A stretch of DNA of 52,787 bases, taken from an uncultured Bacteroidia bacterium (lineage in GTDB: Bacteria; Bacteroidota; Bacteroidia; Bacteroidales; F082). The translations under genes were made by a program, and so were the position numbers. The stretch lies in contig CADAVB010000022.1 in assembly GCA_902791165.1 (NCBI GenBank), positions 1 through 52,787 on the forward strand, written 5' to 3'. Positions 47,267 through 52,787 of the stretch are shown piece by piece (positions within the stretch are counted from its first letter, which is position 1; the number at the start of each line of letters is the position of its first letter). Below the pieces are notes generated by a model. The model saw only the letters and a program-made list of their open reading frames with translations, was not told the DNA's origin and did no database searches.

Positions 47267-48546
47267 ACTCCGAAACCTTAGAATGGATGTTCAACAAACT
47301 CCCTATGTACCAACGCATTGGAGCCGCCGCCTACAAAGCCGACCTGAACAACACCATTCAACTCCTGCAATTGCTTGACAATCCGCAGAATAACTTCAAA
47401 TCTGTACACATTGCCGGCACCAACGGCAAAGGTTCCGTTTCGCATTTGTTGGCTTCCGTTTTTCAGGAAGCAGGCTACAAGACAGGCCTTTACACTTCGC
47501 CGCACCTACGCGACTTCCGCGAGCGCATCCGCATCAACGGGGAGATGATTCCAGAAGAAAACGTCACGCAATTCATTGACACATACAAAGATAGGTTTGA
47601 GCAGATGGAACTTTCCTTCTTCGAGATGAGCGTGGGCATGGCCTTCGACTATTTCGCCAAGGAAAAGATTGACATCGCCATTGTTGAAGTGGGCATGGGC
47701 GGAAGGTTGGACTCCACCAACCTCATCACACCCGAATTGAGCGTCATCACTAACATAGACTTGGACCATACCAAGTTTTTGGGCGACACGCGAGCCAAAA
47801 TTGCCTACGAAAAAGCCGGCATCATCAAGCCTGGAATCCCCGTGGTGATTGGCGAAACCCATCCCGAAACCGAGCAAGTCTTCATCGACAAGGCCAAGGA
47901 ATGCAACAGCTCGATTCATTTCGCCGATCAAATCTTCGACTGCGACAAAATCCATATCGAATCCAACACTGAACAACAATTTGACGTTTGGAAAAACAGC
48001 GAGCTGTACTTGGAAGCCCTCGAAATCCCGCTGATGGGTAATTACCAACAGAAAAACCTCGCCACCGTGATGTGTGCACTGGACCTGTTGCGCGGCAAGT
48101 TCGACCTTTCGGAAGACGACATCCGCGACGGCATCGGGAAGGTCATCAAAAACACGCATTTGATGGGACGTTGGCAAATCCTCTGCAAAGACCCGCTCAC
48201 TGTCGCCGACACGGGGCACAACGTGGCCGGCATCAACGAGGTGGTGCGACAATTGGCCGAAATCCCATACGACAAACTGCATTTCGTTCTTGGAATGGTC
48301 AACGACAAAGATGTGGATAGCGTTTTGCAACTCCTTCCCCACAATGCTGAATACTATTTCTGCAAAGCCGACATTCCAAGAGGACTGGATGCCAACATCT
48401 TAGCCGAAAAAGCCTTCGACATGGGCCTGCGCGGACAGGTGTTCGAGTCGGTGAGCCACGCCTACCGTTCGGCCGTCAATAATGCGTATTTCGGCGACTT
48501 GGTCTTCATCGGCGGAAGCAATTTCACCGTGGCCGAGGTCGTGTAA
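47260..48546 (+). CDS. folC: Bifunctional folylpolyglutamate/dihydrofolate synthase
   Basis: 428 aa from the ATG at 47260 (MNYSETLEW), the start matching the family. The same frame offers upstream ATGs from the 21-bp repeat (to 47206), which I consider repeat-derived. P-loop HIAGTNGKGSVSHLL (about 50-64), omega-loop region SPHLRDFRERI, and FEMSVGMAFDYFA with EVGMGGRLDSTN. Adds glutamate to dihydropteroate and folates. It overlaps nothing and follows tonB, perhaps sharing its transcript. Confidence 0.93.
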   Translation: MNYSETLEWMFNKLPMYQRIGAAAYKADLNNTIQLLQLLDNPQNNFKSVHIAGTNGKGSVSHLLASVFQEAGYKTGLYTSPHLRDFRERIRINGEMIPEENVTQFIDTYKDRFEQMELSFFEMSVGMAFDYFAKEKIDIAIVEVGMGGRLDSTNLITPELSVITNIDLDHTKFLGDTRAKIAYEKAGIIKPGIPVVIGETHPETEQVFIDKAKECNSSIHFADQIFDCDKIHIESNTEQQFDVWKNSELYLEALEIPLMGNYQQKNLATVMCALDLLRGKFDLSEDDIRDGIGKVIKNTHLMGRWQILCKDPLTVADTGHNVAGINEVVRQLAEIPYDKLHFVLGMVNDKDVDSVLQLLPHNAEYYFCKADIPRGLDANILAEKAFDMGLRGQVFESVSHAYRSAVNNAYFGDLVFIGGSNFTVAEVV

Positions 48547-48558
48547 AGGAATTATTCT

Positions 48559-48566
48559 TACCTTTG
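48559..48566 (+). promoter_or_regulatory. TAnnTTTG box before the BamA-like gene
   Basis: TACCTTTG, containing the TTG at 48564 that would give the longest open frame. The real start is therefore likely downstream. Box to the TTG at 48585 is 18 bases. Confidence 0.5.
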
Positions 48567-48584
48567 CGGAAAATATCAATCATT

Positions 48585-50903
48585 TTGGAAAGCAAAAGGT
48601 TCCATATCATCATTTTGACATTCATCGTTTTAGTGCTGAGTTCATGCTCTGTCAAGAGATATGTTCCAGAAGGACAATATTTGGTCAAAAAAAACACCGT
48701 TGTCATCGAGGGCAACAAGGATTGGGGGCGCGACATCAGCAAGTCGGAGCTTTCATCCTACATTGTACAAAAGCCATACAAAAACGTTTTTGAGTCCAAA
48801 TATCCTTCCATCATCTATTTCAAAGCGGAACGCAAGCCCAACAGCAAATTCTGGAAATGGATGAACCGTAATTTCGGCAAGGAAACCACTTTCTACGATG
48901 CCTCCGAAGCCGACCGTTCGGCCACCCAAATGAAACGCTACCTTGACCAAATTGGGCACTTCAACTCGGAAGTAACCCACACCGTGAAGCTCAAAAAGAA
49001 GATGGCCAAGGTTACCTACCATGTGTTGCCCACCCAGCCTTATCGCATCAACAAAATCAATTATTACATCGACGACACCCTCATTGAACGCTATATCATG
49101 CGCGACAAAGACAAATTCCCCGTCAAGGAGAACGACATCTACGACGAGAACAACATGAAGAACATGAGGGAAATGATTACCGAAAGACTCAGAAATTCAG
49201 GGTATTACTATTTCAGCCGAAACAACATACGCTTTGAGGTGGACAGCAATTTCATGAATCACACCTTGGAAGTCAGCATGAGAATTCAGAAAACAGAACA
49301 TTCACACAAACAATACAGTATCAACAGCATCAGCATCTACCCGAACTATTCCGTGCTTCGCGCCAACGAAACACCCTCCGACTCGATTACACTGACAACG
49401 GAAGTAGGTCGGCGCCGCCGTATAAACAATGTCTTAGATTTCTATTATTACGGCAAACCGCGCGTCAGGCCACAAACCCTTACCCGGTCTATACAGATTG
49501 TAACCGGAATGCCATACAACTTGAGAAGTGTTACCAGTACCTATCGGGGATTGAACAACTTCCGATTGTTCAGCAACGTGAATGTTACTTTCGACACCGT
49601 CCCCAACGACAGCCTCAACCTGTTGGATTGCAAAATCACCATGCACCAAAACGATGTACATTCCTACTCCATCCAAGCCGAAGGCACCCACTCCGACGGC
49701 GATTTGGGCATTAAAGGCAATCTGTCTTACACCAACAAAAACATTTTCCATGGCGCCGAAACCTTCCAACTCAGCCTCAGAGGCGGTTTGGAAGCCCAAA
49801 GATTGACATTAATCAGCGACGACGACGAAAACACCCGCATTTTCAACACACGAGAATTAGGAGTTACCGCTAGTCTTCAGTTTCCTCGCTTCCTCAGCCC
49901 CATCCCCTTGCGCAACTTTGCCCGCGACTATCAACCCACCACCACCCTCAACCTTGGCTTCAACGCCCAAGTACGCTATTACTATTCGCGCTACATCTCC
50001 TCAGCCTCCATCAGCTACGATTGGAAAAGCAATTACCAACTGCGCCAAACCTTCTCGCCCATCTTCTTCAACGGCGTGAAAATCGACAACATCCATCCCA
50101 CTTTCCAGACCTTCCTCGATGCCGAAACCAACCAACGCAAAAAAGACCAATACACCAACCACTTGGTTTTGGGCACACGCTACTCCTTGATTTATAACAC
50201 ACAAAACATCAACCAACAAGGCAGTTTCTTCTACCTTCGCGCCGACCTCGAATCGAGCGGCAACCTTTTATCGCTGTTCAATCGCACCAAACTGATTACC
50301 GAGAACAATGGCCACCACGAATTGTTTGATATTCCATACGCACAATATGTTCGAGGCGCTTTCGACCTTCGGCAACACTTAGACTTAGGTCGCGAATCAT
50401 GGCTTGTGTTCCGCCAGTTCATTGGATTGGGTGTTCCTTACGGCAACTCCGCCGACCTTCCTTTCGAGCGCAGTTTCCATGCTGGCGGTGCCAACAGTTT
50501 GCGCGGATGGACCTATCGTGGTGTCGGTCCTGGTGCCTACATACCCAACGAACAAGACATCGAGAAGATTGGCGACATCCAACTAGAACTGAACGCCGAA
50601 TACCGTTTCCCCATCTACAACATCATCAACGGAGCTTTGTTTGTTGATGCTGGCAACGTCTGGAACTTCAATCCCAATGAAGCCATGCCCGATGGCAACT
50701 TCAAGTTCGACACCTTCTATAAGCAACTCGCCATCGACGCAGGCTTCGGCGTCCGCGCCGACGTGTCGTTCCTCATTCTGCGCGTCGATATGGCTTATGC
50801 CTTGCGTAACCCCTACCCTGACGCCAATGGAAATTATTGGCGCGACCACGAACAGTTCCTCAAAAACACCCGCCTGCAAATTGGCATTGGCTATCCCTTC
50901 TAA
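48585..50903 (+). CDS. BamA/TamA-like outer-membrane assembly protein (lipoprotein form)
   Basis: 772 aa with a TTG start at 48585. The longer frame starts at the TTG at 48564, which lies inside the promoter box, and no ATG precedes the signal. N-terminus: ESKRFHIIILTFIVLVLSSC, a lipoprotein signal. POTRA-like domains follow (about 25-330, e.g. YRINKINYYIDDTLIERYI). The C-terminal half is a D15/BamA barrel with SFHAGGANSLRGWTYRGVGPGAY (about 640-665), matching the lid-lock VRGF-like loop, and a final strand LQIGIGYPF. Known BamA/TamA-family proteins insert barrel proteins into the outer membrane. A lipidated form is unusual and fits a Bacteroidetes-specific paralogue. Confidence 0.88.
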   Translation: MESKRFHIIILTFIVLVLSSCSVKRYVPEGQYLVKKNTVVIEGNKDWGRDISKSELSSYIVQKPYKNVFESKYPSIIYFKAERKPNSKFWKWMNRNFGKETTFYDASEADRSATQMKRYLDQIGHFNSEVTHTVKLKKKMAKVTYHVLPTQPYRINKINYYIDDTLIERYIMRDKDKFPVKENDIYDENNMKNMREMITERLRNSGYYYFSRNNIRFEVDSNFMNHTLEVSMRIQKTEHSHKQYSINSISIYPNYSVLRANETPSDSITLTTEVGRRRRINNVLDFYYYGKPRVRPQTLTRSIQIVTGMPYNLRSVTSTYRGLNNFRLFSNVNVTFDTVPNDSLNLLDCKITMHQNDVHSYSIQAEGTHSDGDLGIKGNLSYTNKNIFHGAETFQLSLRGGLEAQRLTLISDDDENTRIFNTRELGVTASLQFPRFLSPIPLRNFARDYQPTTTLNLGFNAQVRYYYSRYISSASISYDWKSNYQLRQTFSPIFFNGVKIDNIHPTFQTFLDAETNQRKKDQYTNHLVLGTRYSLIYNTQNINQQGSFFYLRADLESSGNLLSLFNRTKLITENNGHHELFDIPYAQYVRGAFDLRQHLDLGRESWLVFRQFIGLGVPYGNSADLPFERSFHAGGANSLRGWTYRGVGPGAYIPNEQDIEKIGDIQLELNAEYRFPIYNIINGALFVDAGNVWNFNPNEAMPDGNFKFDTFYKQLAIDAGFGVRADVSFLILRVDMAYALRNPYPDANGNYWRDHEQFLKNTRLQIGIGYPF

Positions 50904-50912
50904 ACCTTAAAG

Positions 50913-52370
50913 ATGCTGAGCCGAGAAACGCTATATGGAAGCCTCGTGCAATCTTTTGGCTTTGAGCCAACGCAAGGCCAAGCCACGGTATTGCACCACA
51001 TTGCCGCTTTCCTCCTTTCGGAAAAAAGCAATCCGACCTATATCCTCAAAGGCTATGCTGGAACAGGAAAGACCTCACTCGTTAAAGCCTTGGTAAAGAC
51101 CCTTCCGCTTATCGGAATGAAATTCGTGCTGCTGGCCCCAACGGGACGCGCCGCCAAGGTGTTGGGAAGTTATACCCAAAAGCATGCTTCTACCATCCAT
51201 AAAAGGATTTACCAAGCCAAAGCCTTCCCCGACGGTAGCATTGTTATGACAAGAGGCGAAAACAAGGCCAAAAACACATTGTTCATCGTCGATGAGGCCT
51301 CGATGATTGGCGAACAAAGGGAATTTGGCGGAAAAAGCCTCCTGGACGACCTGTTGGAATACGTATTCACCGGAGAAAACTGTCGCCTTCTGCTCATTGG
51401 CGATATAGCCCAACTGCCCCCTGTCGAGAGTCGCGAAAGCCCCGCATTGGACTACGACTATATGAAATCAGAGTTTCCCATCACAGTGGCCACCTACGAA
51501 CTTACCGAGGTAAAGCGCCAAGCCCTACAATCGGGAATCCTGTCCAACGCAACGGAAATCAGGGAACGCATAGGGCAACAATTAAGTGCGTATTCCCTTC
51601 CCCTTTTCAATCTGACTGGCTTCGACGACCTGCAAAGAATTGAACCCGAAACTTTTGAAGAACTACTTTATACTGTTTTCGCAGATAATTCTGACAACGA
51701 AGCCGTCATCATCTGCAAATCGAACAAGCGAGCCAACATGTTCAACCAAGCTATTCGCGGACGTATTCTCAACATCGAAGGCGAAATCGCGACTGGCGAC
51801 AAACTGATGGTGGTGAAAAACAATTACCATTGGGCCGACGGCAATGATGACATCGGTTTCATCGCCAATGGTGACATGGCCGAAATCCGTAAAATCAAGC
51901 GTTTCGAGGAAATGTACGGTTTCCGTTTTGCTGAGGTGGAGCTTAATTTCATTGACTATCCAGATGCACCAAACATCGAAGCAAAAATTCTTTTGGACAC
52001 GCTGAACAGCAACAGTGCCTCACTAACGAAGGAGGAAAGCCAAAGTTTTTTTCAGGCGGTTGAGGAAGACTATTTAGACATTCCCAATCGACGTGAGCGA
52101 TATAAAGCTATGAAGGCCAATCCATGGTTCAATGCCTTACAGGTGAAGTTCGCCTACGCCCTCACCTGTCATAAAACCCAAGGCGGACAATGGAAAATCG
52201 TATTCATCGATTCGTCGCACAACCTTAAAGAAGAACTGGAAACGGAAGACCTCCGTTGGATATATACTGCCTTGACCCGAGCGCAAGAGCGCGTCTATTT
52301 CGTGAATTTCAAGGAAGAGTTTTTTAATAAGCAATCGGAGATAGAGAGGGGTTTTCCTTCGTCTTTCTAA
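50913..52370 (+). CDS. ATP-dependent RecD-like DNA helicase
   Basis: 485 aa. SF1B helicase with Walker A GYAGTGKTS (47-55), APTGRAAKVL, Walker B LFIVDEASMIG, GDIAQLPPVESRESPAL, and the RecD motif VI region VKFAYALTCHKTQGGQW with YTALTRAQERVYF at the end. Compact, without the N-terminal domain of RecD2. Bacteroidetes carry this protein, often annotated AAA family ATPase or exodeoxyribonuclease V-like. 9 bases downstream of the BamA-like gene. The stop at 52368-52370 is directly followed by unrelated phage sequence. Confidence 0.92.
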   Translation: MLSRETLYGSLVQSFGFEPTQGQATVLHHIAAFLLSEKSNPTYILKGYAGTGKTSLVKALVKTLPLIGMKFVLLAPTGRAAKVLGSYTQKHASTIHKRIYQAKAFPDGSIVMTRGENKAKNTLFIVDEASMIGEQREFGGKSLLDDLLEYVFTGENCRLLLIGDIAQLPPVESRESPALDYDYMKSEFPITVATYELTEVKRQALQSGILSNATEIRERIGQQLSAYSLPLFNLTGFDDLQRIEPETFEELLYTVFADNSDNEAVIICKSNKRANMFNQAIRGRILNIEGEIATGDKLMVVKNNYHWADGNDDIGFIANGDMAEIRKIKRFEEMYGFRFAEVELNFIDYPDAPNIEAKILLDTLNSNSASLTKEESQSFFQAVEEDYLDIPNRRERYKAMKANPWFNALQVKFAYALTCHKTQGGQWKIVFIDSSHNLKEELETEDLRWIYTALTRAQERVYFVNFKEEFFNKQSEIERGFPSSF

Positions 52371-52616
52371 AACCAGAAAACCCCAGCCTGGATCCAGATG
52401 CTGGTGAGCAATATCAATGCCTGTATCAGGTATGGCAAACTGGATGCTCTGGAGTACGTTCTGGAGCGTTCCTTTGGACAGCCAAAGCAGACTATTGAGG
52501 GTACGATTGAAAACCAGGTTGTGAAAGCACCCACGGATCTTTCTATGCTCTCTACTGAGGAATTACTACAATACAACCAGCTCCTGGAAAAGATCGAAAA
52601 GGGGAAAGGAGGGTAG
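52371..52616 (+). pseudogene. C-terminal part of a phage small-terminase-like protein (DUF5681-like), start missing
   Basis: The frame is open from the base after the helicase stop to the stop at 52614-52616. It encodes KTPAWIQMLVSNINACIRYG and KLDALEYVLERSFGQPKQTI, which resemble the C-terminal helices of DUF5681/terminase small subunits (which end ALKLLLERTLGKP). There is no start and no N-terminal DNA-binding part, and codon choice (CTG, GAG, GAT) differs from neighbours. Either a prophage edge, a remnant, or an assembly junction. The family call is by similarity from memory. Confidence 0.5.
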
Positions 52617-52619
52617 CGT

Positions 52620-52787
52620 ATGGCACGTTTCAAGGCTGTCACCATCCCTACATCCCTACAGGTGAAGATCGAGCTATTCAAGCGTGGATGCTTCGACTTC
52701 ATAACCTGTGCTGATGGGTTGCAACACAAGAAACAGAATGAGGCTCTGAATCTGCTGACGGATGATGAGTTTCTCCTCGTCGAGCTT
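52620..52787 (+). CDS. Phage terminase large subunit-like protein, N-terminal fragment
   Basis: 56 codons, open to the window end: MARFKAVTIPTSLQVKIELF and FDFITCADGLQHKKQNEALN, then LLTDDEFLLVEL. The ATG follows the previous stop by three bases, the small-then-large terminase order of phages. The ATPase motifs would lie outside the window, so the assignment rests on position and general resemblance only. Confidence 0.4.
   Translation, partial: MARFKAVTIPTSLQVKIELFKRGCFDFITCADGLQHKKQNEALNLLTDDEFLLVEL

Overview
The window reads as a chromosomal segment from a member of the order Bacteroidales (phylum Bacteroidota), probably host-associated or uncultured. Reasons: many genes are preceded by the Bacteroidetes promoter box TAnnTTTG rather than a clear Shine-Dalgarno; marker families typical of the phylum are present (GIN-domain lipoprotein, DUF5683, DUF3276/PUR-alpha-like protein, FadL-like OMP, DsbD, preQ1 operon); and the order parA-parB-DUF5683-dapB is the usual one for this group. 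Gene density is high on both strands. I found no tRNA, rRNA or CRISPR array.

Layout. 1-4.2 kb: envelope proteins (tail of an acyloxyacyl-hydrolase-like OMP, a GIN-domain lipoprotein, a His/Tyr/Trp-rich lipoprotein, a FadL-like OMP). 4.2-8.8 kb: a zinc-ribbon coiled-coil protein and a Nif3 protein (minus strand), then lpxK-punA-lpxH, which places two lipid A steps around a purine phosphorylase. 8.8-17.9 kb: a defence island with a RelE-like toxin-antitoxin pair, a remnant of an AAA ATPase gene, and a minus-strand type I restriction-modification operon in the order hsdR, GHKL-ATPase/nuclease, single-TRD hsdS, PrrC-like ATPase, hsdM. The three inner genes look much more AT-rich than hsdR and hsdM. 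This is the most interesting part of the window.

18-28 kb: M20 dipeptidase, an ABC exporter pair, an N-terminal-nucleophile amidase, DsbD, a HEPN/MNT module, tilS carrying an in-frame repeat insertion, a flavin reductase whose C-terminus is shifted by an 8-bp tandem duplication, and a small membrane protein. 28.2-30.3 kb: queF-queC-queD-queE, the preQ1 pathway after FolE. 30.4-32.8 kb: a POT-family transporter and a small membrane protein. 32.9-33.2 kb: a gene-free, strongly structured segment that may be an unrecognised RNA. 33.2-36.3 kb: dapB, DUF5683 and parBA. 36.4-41.8 kb: DUF3276 protein, DnaQ-like exonuclease, FAH-family hydrolase, a second POT transporter, signal peptidase I.

41.9-52.4 kb: ftsK-lolA, an ExbB-ExbD-TonB energy-transduction operon, folC, a BamA/TamA-like outer-membrane protein and a RecD-like helicase. 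Directly after the helicase stop codon the sequence changes to phage packaging genes (tail of a terminase small-subunit-like gene and the start of a probable terminase large subunit), which run off the right end. This is either a prophage boundary or an assembly junction.
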